Source: JBNKWA01 sp050299555
GTDB lineage: Bacteria > Pseudomonadota > Alphaproteobacteria > Rhodobacterales > Rhodobacteraceae
Assembly (NCBI GenBank): GCA_050299555.1
Contig: JBNKWA010000077.1
Span: forward strand, 1-64,000
Direction: 5' to 3'
DNA length: 64,000 nt
Part shown: piece after piece, positions 25,261 through 33,416 of the stretch
How the letters are laid out: every line of letters begins with the position of its first letter
How positions within the stretch are numbered: the stretch's first letter is position 1
Translations under genes and position numbers: made by a program
Notes under the pieces: model-generated
Seen by the model: only the letters and a program-made list of their open reading frames with translations
What the model was told of the DNA's origin: nothing
Databases searched by the model: none

Positions 25261-26235
25261 TCATTTCACCGCGTCGCGGATCGCGGCGAGCGTTTTCTTG
25301 CGGTCGGCGCGTGCGGCAAGGGCCGCGTCCATGTCGACCTGGACGAAACGGGTTTCGGTATTGGGCTGGAGCTGTCCGATCAGGTCCATGTCAGCCGAGA
25401 TGATCGTGCCGATCATGAAATAGCCGCCGCCCGACACCGCGTCCCGGTGCAGGATGATGGGCTCGGTCCCGCTGGGGACCTGGACCGAGCCGTAGGGATA
25501 GCAGGCATCCGTGATGTTCGACGGGTCCGAACCCGCGCCGAAGGGCTGTTCGCGGTCCACGAACTCCATAGGCCTTCCGCCCTGAAAACGGTATCCCATC
25601 CGGTCGGCCTCGTTCGCCACCTTCCAGGTGTCTTCGAAGAACGCCTTCTGCGCCGCCTCGGTGATCCGGTGCCAGTAGAGCCCCGGCAGCATCCGCAATT
25701 CGGCGCTGGATCCCGGCCCGCGGCGCAGGGCTTCGGGCACCGATTTGCCGGCGCGGCCCGTGGCCCGGTCGGCGCCAAGCGGCAAGGTGTCGCCGGGCTG
25801 AATCGCGCGACCTTCGTAGCCGCCCAACGCGCCGATGGCGTAGGTGGACCGGCTGCCGAGTGCGGGCGGCGTGGCGATGCCGCCCGAGATCGCGATATAG
25901 GCCCGCGCCCCCGCACGCAGGAAATCGAAGGACAGGACATCGCCGGCCTTGACGTCGAAAGCCGTCCAGCCCGGCTGTTCGGCCCCGTTCACCTTTGCGG
26001 GAAGATCGGCGCCGCAGAGCGCGACAGTGGCGTCTTCGGTAAACTCGAGCTCGGGTCCCATGAACACGGTCTCCAGCCCCGCCGCATCCTCGGGGTTGCC
26101 GACGAGCATGTTCGCGGCCCGCATGGCAAGGCGGTCCATCGCGCCCCCCTGGGGGATGCCCAGGTGATAATAGCCGGGCCGGCCCAGATCCTGGATCGTG
26201 GTCAGGATGCCGGCTGAGATGACATTAACCGGCAT
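25261..26235 (-). CDS. pxpC: PxpC/KipA family protein (AHS2, biotin-dependent carboxyltransferase type)
   Basis: Protein of 324 residues with the AHS2 domain shared by 5-oxoprolinase subunit C and urea carboxylase. It starts MPVNVISAGILTTIQDLGRP, the typical family opening, followed by GYYHLGIPQGGAMDRLAMRA and the later RMGYRFQGG motif. It overlaps pxpB by 11 nt. In PxpABC it works with PxpB as the ATP-dependent half of 5-oxoproline hydrolysis; in urea carboxylase AHS1 and AHS2 form the carboxyltransferase. The adjacent BC and BCCP genes make the second mechanism worth considering. Confidence 0.85.
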   Translation of the reverse strand: MPVNVISAGILTTIQDLGRPGYYHLGIPQGGAMDRLAMRAANMLVGNPEDAAGLETVFMGPELEFTEDATVALCGADLPAKVNGAEQPGWTAFDVKAGDVLSFDFLRAGARAYIAISGGIATPPALGSRSTYAIGALGGYEGRAIQPGDTLPLGADRATGRAGKSVPEALRRGPGSSAELRMLPGLYWHRITEAAQKAFFEDTWKVANEADRMGYRFQGGRPMEFVDREQPFGAGSDPSNITDACYPYGSVQVPSGTEPIILHRDAVSGGGYFMIGTIISADMDLIGQLQPNTETRFVQVDMDAALAARADRKKTLAAIRDAVK

Positions 26236-27100
26236 AGAGGGCCTCCATCAGTTTTGCGTTGGTGCCGTCGATATCGGCGTTGAAGGCTTCCAGATCGAAG
26301 GTGACCTCGGCGATACGGGGCTCGAAGCGGCCGGCTTGCACGTCTTCGACCGCCGCATCGTATTCCTCGCGGCTGATCGGTTTCCATTTCACGATGTCGC
26401 CGGGTTTGAAGAACACCATGAAATCCCTGAGGTAGCTCACCTCTTCCTGGGGATCGAAGATCGGCATCGGCGTGATCCCGAACATCTGGTAGCCACCTGC
26501 CCCGCGCACCGAGTAGATGCAGGAAAAGCAGCCGCCATAGCCCACCGTCAGCTTGGGCGTATCGGTGCGGGGCCGGAGGTATTTCGGCACTTCGATCTGA
26601 CGGGGCCGGTCCACCATCTGGTAGAGAAACGGCAGGCCCGAGACGAAGCCCACCATGGACACGAACCACGGCGCGCCCGAATGCGCCTCGATGAACGCCG
26701 CAACATCGTCATAGCCGTTGATCCGCGCGGCATATTCGATATCCGTGGCGTTCGGATCCTGGTGCCGCTCGCGGAAGCGCATCAGTGTCTCATGGGTCCA
26801 GGGATCCTGGTAATGCACCGGGATCTCGATGATCCGGGTGTTCAGCTTGGATTCGGCCTTTTCCGCGTCCTGCTCCATTTCCTTGAGCATCCCCATCAGC
26901 TTGTCGGGATGGATCACGTCGGGATCGAACTTGATCTGGAACGAGGCGTTGGCGGGGCAGATCTCGGTCACCCCGTCGATCTTGGCGTCGCGCACCGCGT
27001 TGGTGATTGCGAGCGAGATGAAGAAGGCTTCGAGCGACATCGCTTCGTCCACTTCAACGAAGATGTGCTCGTCGCCTCCGAATGTGTATCGGCACGTCAT
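26225..27100 (-). CDS. pxpB: PxpB/KipI family protein (AHS1)
   Basis: AHS1-domain protein of 291 residues, longer than the typical 220-240 residues of KipI/PxpB. The middle carries MVGFVSGLPFLYQM (family pattern GF.PGFPYL) and the conserved C-terminal half VGYGGCFSCIYSVRGAGGYQMFG-like region, split by two Cys that are unusual for the family. Extra C-terminal residues (about 60) follow, as in urea-carboxylase-type AHS1. It overlaps both neighbours (4 nt with accC, 11 nt with pxpC), which implies stoichiometric expression as one complex. Confidence 0.83.
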   Translation of the reverse strand: MTCRYTFGGDEHIFVEVDEAMSLEAFFISLAITNAVRDAKIDGVTEICPANASFQIKFDPDVIHPDKLMGMLKEMEQDAEKAESKLNTRIIEIPVHYQDPWTHETLMRFRERHQDPNATDIEYAARINGYDDVAAFIEAHSGAPWFVSMVGFVSGLPFLYQMVDRPRQIEVPKYLRPRTDTPKLTVGYGGCFSCIYSVRGAGGYQMFGITPMPIFDPQEEVSYLRDFMVFFKPGDIVKWKPISREEYDAAVEDVQAGRFEPRIAEVTFDLEAFNADIDGTNAKLMEALYAG

Positions 27101-28494
27101 GCGGCTGTGTCTCCCCCCATCTGTGTCCAGGCTGTTATCTTATCCACGTTGGCCTCAAGCCACGGCTCGAGCCACTTGGTATGGACGGTATTGGTGCGGA
27201 CATCGTCCGCGTCGAGAAGCGCCTCGAAAAGCGGCGCCGTGGTGGCCAGTCCGCCGATCCGAAGCTCTCTGAGCGCACGCCCGAGACGTGTGAGCGCCGC
27301 CGTGCGATCTTCGCCATGAACGATGAGCTTGCCCAGAAGCGAGTCGTAGAACGGCGGCACCTGGTAGCCCTGGTAGAGCATGTGATCGAACCGCACGCCC
27401 GGCCCCGTGGGCACGTCGAGCGCGGCGATCTGGCCGGGAAAGGGCATGAAGTTGTTCGCCGGATCCTCGGCGTTAAGGCGCACCTCGATGGCATGGCCCC
27501 GCATGGGCACGTCCTGTTGGCTGTACCGAAGGGGTTCGCCGCCTGCGATGCGGATCATCTCGGCCACCAGATCAAGGCCAGTGATCATCTCTGTCACCGG
27601 ATGTTCGACCTGAATGCGGGTGTTCATCTCGATGAAGTAGAAATCGCCGCTTTCGTCATCGTAGAGATACTCGACGGTGCCGGCCCCCCGGTAGCCCACC
27701 GACCGCGCAAGATCGGCCGCCGACTGGCACAGCTTTTCCCGCGTCAACTGGTCAAGCGCGGCCGAAGGCGCCTCTTCCCACACCTTTTGGCGCCGCCGCT
27801 GAAGCGAGCACTCGCGCTCCCAGCAATGGATCGCATCGTTGCCGTCGGCCAGGATCTGGACCTCCACATGTCGGGCCTTTTCAATCACCTTTTCGATGTA
27901 GATGCCGCCGTCGCCGAACGCGGCCTTGGCCTCGGAAGACGCCTGTGGGGCCAGCTTGCGGAAGCTTTCGGCATCCTCGGCGATACGGATACCGCGCCCG
28001 CCGCCGCCGGCGGCTGCCTTGATCATCACCGGAAAGCCGATCTCGCCCGCCAGTGTCGCCGCCTCATCCATATCGGCCAGAACGCCGTCCGATCCGGGAA
28101 CCGTAGGCACGCCGGCGCGCGCCGCCTCTTTTCGGGCGGCGGCCTTGTCGCCCATCAAGTCGATGGTCTCGCCCGAGGGCCCGACGAAGATCAGGCCCGC
28201 CGCCTCGACGGCCTTGGCGAAATTTGCGTTCTCGGACAGAAAGCCATAGCCGGGATGGATGGCATCCGCCCCGGTGTCTTTCGCCGCCTTCAGGATTGCC
28301 TCTGTGTCCAGGTAGGACTTGGCGGCATGGGGCGGGCCGATGCACACCGCTTCGTCGGCGATCCGGACCGCAAGCATGTCGGCATCCGCTTCGGAATGAA
28401 CCTGCACGGTCCCGATCCCCAGGTCGCGCGCCGCGCGGATCACGCGCACGGCGATCTCGCCCCGGTTCGCAATCAGAAGCTTGCCGATGGGCAT
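27097..28494 (-). CDS. accC: Biotin carboxylase (AccC-type)
   Basis: ATP-grasp biotin carboxylase of 465 residues that carboxylates biotin on its carrier using bicarbonate. It opens KLLIANRGEIAVRVIRAARD, has the HPGYGFLSENANFA motif near residue 80, the glycine-rich ATP loop KAAAGGGGRGIRIA near 160, the ERECSLQRRRQKVWEEAPS loop and FIEMNTRIQVEHPVTEMITG with the catalytic Glu/Arg. A C-terminal BC domain follows. It overlaps the BCCP stop by one base and pxpB by 4 nt. The main acetyl-CoA carboxylase subunits would be expected elsewhere, so this is likely a pathway-specific copy. Confidence 0.92.
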   Translation of the reverse strand: MPIGKLLIANRGEIAVRVIRAARDLGIGTVQVHSEADADMLAVRIADEAVCIGPPHAAKSYLDTEAILKAAKDTGADAIHPGYGFLSENANFAKAVEAAGLIFVGPSGETIDLMGDKAAARKEAARAGVPTVPGSDGVLADMDEAATLAGEIGFPVMIKAAAGGGGRGIRIAEDAESFRKLAPQASSEAKAAFGDGGIYIEKVIEKARHVEVQILADGNDAIHCWERECSLQRRRQKVWEEAPSAALDQLTREKLCQSAADLARSVGYRGAGTVEYLYDDESGDFYFIEMNTRIQVEHPVTEMITGLDLVAEMIRIAGGEPLRYSQQDVPMRGHAIEVRLNAEDPANNFMPFPGQIAALDVPTGPGVRFDHMLYQGYQVPPFYDSLLGKLIVHGEDRTAALTRLGRALRELRIGGLATTAPLFEALLDADDVRTNTVHTKWLEPWLEANVDKITAWTQMGGDTAA

Positions 28495-28730
28495 CAGTCC
28501 AGCACCGCCAGAACTTTACCTGCCATTATCGGTTCTGCATCCTCGGCCTGAAACGAGGTGATCGTGCCATCGGAATCCGACTTTACCTCGTGAAACGTCT
28601 TCATCACTTCGACCAGCCCGATCGTGTCGCCCTTGGCGACCGTATCCCCGACCTCCTTGAACGGAGGCTCGTCGGGTGACGGCTTTCGGTAGAAGGTTCC
28701 AGGGATCGGTGACTTGATCTCATGTGCCAT
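28494..28730 (-). CDS. accB: Biotin carrier protein (short BCCP)
   Basis: Biotinyl-lipoyl domain of only 78 residues, without the Pro/Ala-rich N-terminal half of housekeeping AccB. The biotinylation site is EVMKTFHEVKSDSDG with Lys44; the common AMKM is replaced by VMKT, as in BCCPs linked to PxpABC or urea carboxylase sets. A GAGGAG site precedes the ATG. The stop overlaps the biotin carboxylase start, so the two are coupled. It should carry carboxybiotin between AccC and a carboxyltransferase, most likely PxpB/PxpC. Confidence 0.9.
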   Translation of the reverse strand: MAHEIKSPIPGTFYRKPSPDEPPFKEVGDTVAKGDTIGLVEVMKTFHEVKSDSDGTITSFQAEDAEPIMAGKVLAVLD

Positions 28731-28754
28731 CTTCTTGGTCTCCTCTGGTGTGGC

Positions 28755-29480
28755 TCAGGCCGCTTGCAACTGTGAGAGGGCGGCGCTGACCGCCTTGGCG
28801 ATATCTTCGGAGTTGGGCGTGTCGGAATGGATGCAGACCGTCTCGGCCCGCACCGGAAGGGACTTGCCGCCCACCGAGATAAGCGTGCCCTCGGTCACAG
28901 CGCGGCGGGCGCGCTCTGCGGCAAGATCCGGGTCCACCGCGTCGTGGGAGCGCGTGATGATCAGCCCACCCTCGTCACTGTAATCGAGATCGGCAAAGAA
29001 TTCCGCGATGAACCCTGCGCCTTCGGCCTCGCAGACCGTTTCATGCAGGGTTCCCGCAATCCCCATCACCGGCAGATCGTAGATCACCGAGGCGCGCGCC
29101 ACAGCCCGCGCGATCGGCTCTTGCCGCGCGGCCATACCGTAGAGTGCCCCGTGGGGCTTGATATGGGCAAGTCTCGTGCCCGCCTGCTTGCAGAAGGCAT
29201 CAAGCGCGCCGATCTGGTAGAGGATGATGTTCAGCATCTCCTCTTCCTCGACCTTCATCTCGCGCCGACCGAACCCTGCAAGATCGGGAAGCGAGACATG
29301 GGCACCGATCCGCACATCATGCTTCACTGCAAGCTCTACGGTCGTGCGCATGTGATTGGGGTCGCTTGCGTGAAACCCACAGGCCACGTTGGCCTGGTCG
29401 ATATAGGGCATCAGGTTTGCGTCATTGCCCATGTGGTAGAGCGAAAAGCTTTCGCCCATGTCGCAGTTCAGGTCAGCCAT
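28755..29480 (-). CDS. pxpA: LamB/YcsF family protein, 5-oxoprolinase subunit A-like
   Basis: LamB/YcsF protein of 241 residues, PxpA of the bacterial 5-oxoprolinase. The signatures are ADLNCDMGESFSLYHMGND at the start, ANVACGFHASDP, RIGAHVSLPDLAGFGRR, HIKPHGALYGMAA and CIHSDTPNS near the C-terminus, which together line the active site. GGAGG stands 9 nt before the ATG. It follows the ABC permease and precedes the BCCP gene. Its substrate may be 5-oxoproline or another lactam or amide delivered by the transporter. Confidence 0.88.
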   Translation of the reverse strand: MADLNCDMGESFSLYHMGNDANLMPYIDQANVACGFHASDPNHMRTTVELAVKHDVRIGAHVSLPDLAGFGRREMKVEEEEMLNIILYQIGALDAFCKQAGTRLAHIKPHGALYGMAARQEPIARAVARASVIYDLPVMGIAGTLHETVCEAEGAGFIAEFFADLDYSDEGGLIITRSHDAVDPDLAAERARRAVTEGTLISVGGKSLPVRAETVCIHSDTPNSEDIAKAVSAALSQLQAA

Positions 29481-29493
29481 CCTGATGTCCTCC

Positions 29494-30519
29494 CTAGTCC
29501 TTCAGCGACGCGACATAGCGCAGCCTGATTTGGTCGGCGATCACCGCCAGGATCAGCAGCGCGCCAAGAACGACGGTCTGCAAATAGCTTTCGATGCGCG
29601 CCAGGTTCATGCCGTTCTGGACAAGCCCGATGAAAAGCGCGCCGAGAACGACGTTCTCAAGCCGCCCGATCCCGCCCCGAAGGCTGACGCCCGCGATCAC
29701 GCAGGCCGCGATGCTTTCCAGAGGCATGGACGCGCCGATATTCGCCTCGCCCGTGTCAAGCCGCGCGGTCAGCAGCATGCCCGCCGTCGCCGCCAGCGCC
29801 GCACACAGAACGTAGGTCGCGAACAGCGTACCGCGAACGTTGATGCCAGACAGGCGCGCGGCCTTGGCATTGCCGCCCACCGCATAGAAGTACCGGCCAT
29901 AGGGGGTGCGGTAGAGCAGCACCCACAAAAGCACGATCAGAAGCGCCGCGACCCAGACAGGCGTCGGCACCCCCAGCAACATGCCGAACCCGAAGGTATC
30001 GCCAAACTCCACGGGCATGCCGTAAACCGGCACGCCGCCGGTCAGGTAAAGCGCGATGCCGAATCCCACCGAAGCCATGCCGAGAGACATCATGAACGGC
30101 GACACGTTGAAGAAGGCCACGCCCACGGCATTCGCAACACCGATCATCGTACCGGCAGCGACGCCCGCGAGGAACCCCAGGCTGATCGCCAGGAACACCG
30201 CGTCGGGCATGGCGGCATAGATCGACGCCATCACCATGGCGCCGACGACCGAGGCAAGCGCCAGGATCGTGCCGACGGATAGATCGAACCCGCCGGTCAG
30301 AAGCGCCAGCATCTGGCCAAGCGCTACGATGGTCAGGTACACCGACTGCCGCAGCACGTTCATCAGGTTGCGCCCGGTCAGGAAGTTGTCCGACATCAGC
30401 GAAAACACCGCGACTGCGATCACCAGAAGGAACGGCAGGATGCCGAGCCGCACGAAAATTCGCTTGAGCCAGTCTCCCGGCGCGCTTGTTCCTTTCGCGG
30501 GGCCTGCCCTGTCGGCCAT
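29494..30519 (-). CDS. Ribose-type ABC transporter permease
   Basis: Permease of 341 residues of the RbsC/BPD_transp_2 family with 8-10 hydrophobic segments. It shows FDLSVGTILALASVVGAMVM near the N-terminal third and the family stretches GGNAKAARLSGINVRGTLFA and PLESIAACVIAGVSLRGGIG in the second half. The ATG overlaps the ATPase stop by one base (TGATG). It is the membrane subunit for the RbsA-type ATPase and the TorT-like receptor encoded upstream in the same operon. Confidence 0.9.
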   Translation of the reverse strand: MADRAGPAKGTSAPGDWLKRIFVRLGILPFLLVIAVAVFSLMSDNFLTGRNLMNVLRQSVYLTIVALGQMLALLTGGFDLSVGTILALASVVGAMVMASIYAAMPDAVFLAISLGFLAGVAAGTMIGVANAVGVAFFNVSPFMMSLGMASVGFGIALYLTGGVPVYGMPVEFGDTFGFGMLLGVPTPVWVAALLIVLLWVLLYRTPYGRYFYAVGGNAKAARLSGINVRGTLFATYVLCAALAATAGMLLTARLDTGEANIGASMPLESIAACVIAGVSLRGGIGRLENVVLGALFIGLVQNGMNLARIESYLQTVVLGALLILAVIADQIRLRYVASLKD

Positions 30520-32030
30520 CAGGCGCTCTCCTTCTCGAAAAAGTTCGCAAGCACGGTCTCTTCGGTCAGGTCCGGCCCGACCAGTTCCGCCTGAATGCGA
30601 CCGCGATAGAAGACGTAGGCCCGGCTTGTGAGGTTCAGGATCTCCGGCAGGTCGGACGAGACGATGACAACCGCAGTGCCCGCCGCCGCCAGATCGACGA
30701 TGAACTGATAGATCGCCTGGCGTGTGCCTACGTCGACACCCACCGTGGGTTCGTCGAACACGACAAGGTCCACGTGCCGGGTCAGGCTGCGGGCCAGCAT
30801 CGCCTTTTGCTGGTTGCCGCCCGAAAAATGATCGACCGCCCGCTCGGGCTGGTTTGGCGACAGTTTCAGGCGGTTCGCCAGATCCTGCACGATCTTTCGT
30901 TCGCCGGCACGGTTGAGGAATATCCCGCGTCGAAAGGGCGGCACGTCGAGCGAGGCAAGTGAAATGTTCTCGCGCACAGGGCGAACCATGAGCAGTCCCT
31001 CTTCGTGGCGGTCCGCGGGCAGGTAGAGGAACCCGTCACGGATCGCCGCGCCAGGCGAATGGCCGGTCACGTCGCGGCCCTTGTAGCTGACCGCGCCGGC
31101 AGAGATCTTGAGCGCTCCGAACGCCGCCTGCATCGCCTCGGATTTGCCCGAGCCCACGAGGCCGGCCAGACCCACGATCTCGCCCTTCCGGACCGACATC
31201 GAGACATCGAGAACAGAACCGTTCGCCGAGGTCACGCCATCGAGTCGCAGTACATCCTCGCCCGGTGCGCCAAGGTCGATCTTGGGAAAGATCGCGCCTA
31301 CCTCGCGCCCCGTCATCAACTCCACCAGCCGGTCTTCGTCGGCCTCGTCCACGTCCAGCGTGGCCACGTATTTTCCGTCGCGCAGGACCGTGATTCGATC
31401 CCCTATCCGGCGGATTTCGGCAATGCGGTGGGTGATGTAGATGATGCCCACGCCGCGCGCCGTCAGCCCCTCGACGATCCGGAACAGCTGGTCGGTCTCG
31501 TGGTCGGTCAGGCTTGCGGTCGGCTCGTCCAGGATCAAGACCGACACGTCCGAGCGAAACGCCTTGGCGATCTCGACCATCTGCTGCTCGGCACGGCTCA
31601 GGTGCTGGACCTTGCGCGCCGGATCAAGATCGAACGCAAGCTCGGACAGGATGCGCCGGGCCTCGCGCCGCATGTCGGCACTGTCCAGGAAGATGCCGCG
31701 CCGGTGCTCGGCCCCAAGGAACAGGTTCTGTTCCACGGTCATCTGCGGCACGAGCGAGAACTCTTGAAAAACCGCGGAAACGCCTTGGTCGCGCGCTTCG
31801 TGGACGGACTTGAACGCGACGGGCCTGCCGTCGCGCTCGATGTGCCCGGCGCTGGGTGAATTCGCGCCGGACAAAATGGAAATCAGGGTCGACTTGCCCG
31901 CACCGTTCTCGCCGAAAAGCACGTGCACCTCGCCGGCGCGCAGATCGAAATCCACGCTGTCGAGCGCACGCACACCGGGGTAGTCCTTGGTCAGGCCCCG
32001 GGTGGCCAGAAGCGGTGCGGGCGGTGTCAT
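30519..32030 (-). CDS. Ribose-type ABC transporter ATP-binding protein (two ATPase domains)
   Basis: ATPase of 503 residues with duplicated nucleotide-binding domains, as in RbsA/XylG. Domain 1 has Walker A GENGAGKST (about residue 40), the signature LSRAEQQMVEIAKAF and Walker B VLILDEPTASL. Domain 2 has GLVGSGKSEAMQ as a divergent Walker A, FSGGNQQKAMLARSL and DLVVFDEPTVGVDVG. It lies 7 nt after the binding-protein gene and one base overlaps the permease. The C-terminal domain is usually the weaker ATPase in this family. Confidence 0.92.
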   Translation of the reverse strand: MTPPAPLLATRGLTKDYPGVRALDSVDFDLRAGEVHVLFGENGAGKSTLISILSGANSPSAGHIERDGRPVAFKSVHEARDQGVSAVFQEFSLVPQMTVEQNLFLGAEHRRGIFLDSADMRREARRILSELAFDLDPARKVQHLSRAEQQMVEIAKAFRSDVSVLILDEPTASLTDHETDQLFRIVEGLTARGVGIIYITHRIAEIRRIGDRITVLRDGKYVATLDVDEADEDRLVELMTGREVGAIFPKIDLGAPGEDVLRLDGVTSANGSVLDVSMSVRKGEIVGLAGLVGSGKSEAMQAAFGALKISAGAVSYKGRDVTGHSPGAAIRDGFLYLPADRHEEGLLMVRPVRENISLASLDVPPFRRGIFLNRAGERKIVQDLANRLKLSPNQPERAVDHFSGGNQQKAMLARSLTRHVDLVVFDEPTVGVDVGTRQAIYQFIVDLAAAGTAVVIVSSDLPEILNLTSRAYVFYRGRIQAELVGPDLTEETVLANFFEKESA

Positions 32031-32037
32031 CGCCCGA

Positions 32038-33108
32038 TCACTCCACCCGGAACACCGGGCTGAATCCGGCGGGCGCCAGCGTGGAGGTGGGATCGAACTC
32101 GCTGTGGTTTTCGGTCGTCACCACGTAAAGCGCGGGGCCCACATGCTTCTGGTAGTCCTGCCCTTCCAGGATCCGCACGGCCTGGTCGATGGCGATACGG
32201 CCCTGGATCACGGTTGAATCCGTGGGCGCGGCCAGGATCTGACCACGGGCGATGCCCTGGTCGACGCCCGGCGTGTAGTAGTAGGACACGACCTTGACCT
32301 GATCGGTCAGGCCACGCGCGCGCAGGATCGGCACGGCGGCCTCGGCCGTAACGGCCGTTCCGACCACGTAGTCGAGATCCGGATAGGTCTCGAGCGCGTC
32401 TTCCACCAGCTTCGACTGCGCTTCCTTGCCGGTGTCGCCATAGAAGGTGTCGACAACCTCGATCGCACCCGATTCAACCGCCGCAAGAAAGCCGCTGTTG
32501 CCGGCTTCCACCCAGCCCGCGCCCGCAGGCCCGGGGAACCAGGCGACCTGTACCGGGTCACCGTCAGGATGAGCTTCGGCCAGGAACTCACCCGCCTTGG
32601 CACCCATCTCACCGAAAGAGACCAGCGACTTGGCGCTAAGCTCCGGCGAAGACATGCCATTGATCACATCGATCACCGGGATGCCTTGGCTTCGGATCTC
32701 GCTGACCACGTTGTTAAGGCCGTCGAAGGAAATCGCACCGATCACCACGGCATCGGCGCCTGCGGCCACGCAATCCTCGATCTGGCTGATCTGGGTGTTC
32801 AGTTCGGTATAACCGCCGGCCTCGACCAGCTGCATCTTGACGCCAAGACGCTCGGCCTCGGAGGCGACCCCATAGTCCACGGCCAGCCAGTACGCATCCT
32901 TCATGTGCGGGAAGGACACGCAGATTTCCCAGGGCTGGCTTGCGGCTTCGAGAGGCACGTAATCGATCGACGTGCGCGGGCTGGACATGTCAAAGGCCGG
33001 CTCCCAGCTTTCGACGGTATAGGGATACCAGGTGTCCTGAGCGACCGCGGCGGACGAGGCCAGCGCCAGGGCCGATACGCTTGTCGCGGCAATTAGTCTG
33101 AGCTTCAT
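32038..33108 (-). CDS. TorT-like periplasmic binding protein of an ABC transporter
   Basis: Periplasmic type-I binding protein of 356 residues with a signal peptide (KLRLIAATSVSALALASSAA, cleavage near VAQ-DTW). It resembles E. coli TorT strongly over its length, for example SFPHMKDAYWLAVDYGVASE, LVEAGGYTELNTQISQIEDC, GTAVTAEAAVPI, VVSYYYTPGVDQGIARG and LAPAGFSPVF. TorT normally partners the TorS sensor, but none is encoded here; instead an ATPase and permease follow directly, so it probably acts as a transport receptor. The ATG at 33108 has GGAG 7 nt upstream, so longer readings are rejected. Confidence 0.82.
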   Translation of the reverse strand: MKLRLIAATSVSALALASSAAVAQDTWYPYTVESWEPAFDMSSPRTSIDYVPLEAASQPWEICVSFPHMKDAYWLAVDYGVASEAERLGVKMQLVEAGGYTELNTQISQIEDCVAAGADAVVIGAISFDGLNNVVSEIRSQGIPVIDVINGMSSPELSAKSLVSFGEMGAKAGEFLAEAHPDGDPVQVAWFPGPAGAGWVEAGNSGFLAAVESGAIEVVDTFYGDTGKEAQSKLVEDALETYPDLDYVVGTAVTAEAAVPILRARGLTDQVKVVSYYYTPGVDQGIARGQILAAPTDSTVIQGRIAIDQAVRILEGQDYQKHVGPALYVVTTENHSEFDPTSTLAPAGFSPVFRVE

Positions 33109-33416
33109 GAGATCTCTCCCCAATGGGCTGCACTGCAGACGCTGGCGGTTGGGCCAGCCAACTGACGCTCTAAGGTGAAGCGCGTCGACCGATATGACAA
33201 ATTCAAAGCAAACTGATTGATTATCAAAAATTCCGATACTGTTTTCCGGCATTCGATCGACGTCCGGGAACGGCGCGCTCCCGAATACAATTTCACAAGA
33301 CATTGGAAAGAATGTCGTTTCTGTCTGCCCAGTCCCCGACGACCGGCATTGACACCGGCCTGTGGAAGACGCACCAATGGCCTTGGAAAATATGATGAAA
33401 GAGATAGATTTTTCCG
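33109..33416. promoter_or_regulatory. Divergent promoter region between the TorT-like ABC operon and a LysR gene
   Basis: This 308-bp gap has no ORF of interest. Its AT-rich core (about 33190-33245, including ATTGATTATCAAAAATTCC) contrasts with the GC-rich surroundings and probably carries both divergent promoters and the LysR site. No precise -35/-10 pair can be fixed by eye. Confidence 0.5.

Noticed and set aside
32038..33303. Longer start for the TorT-like protein at 33303
   Set aside because: The added 65 residues have no signal peptide and lie upstream of a good ribosome binding site and a standard signal peptide beginning at 33108.
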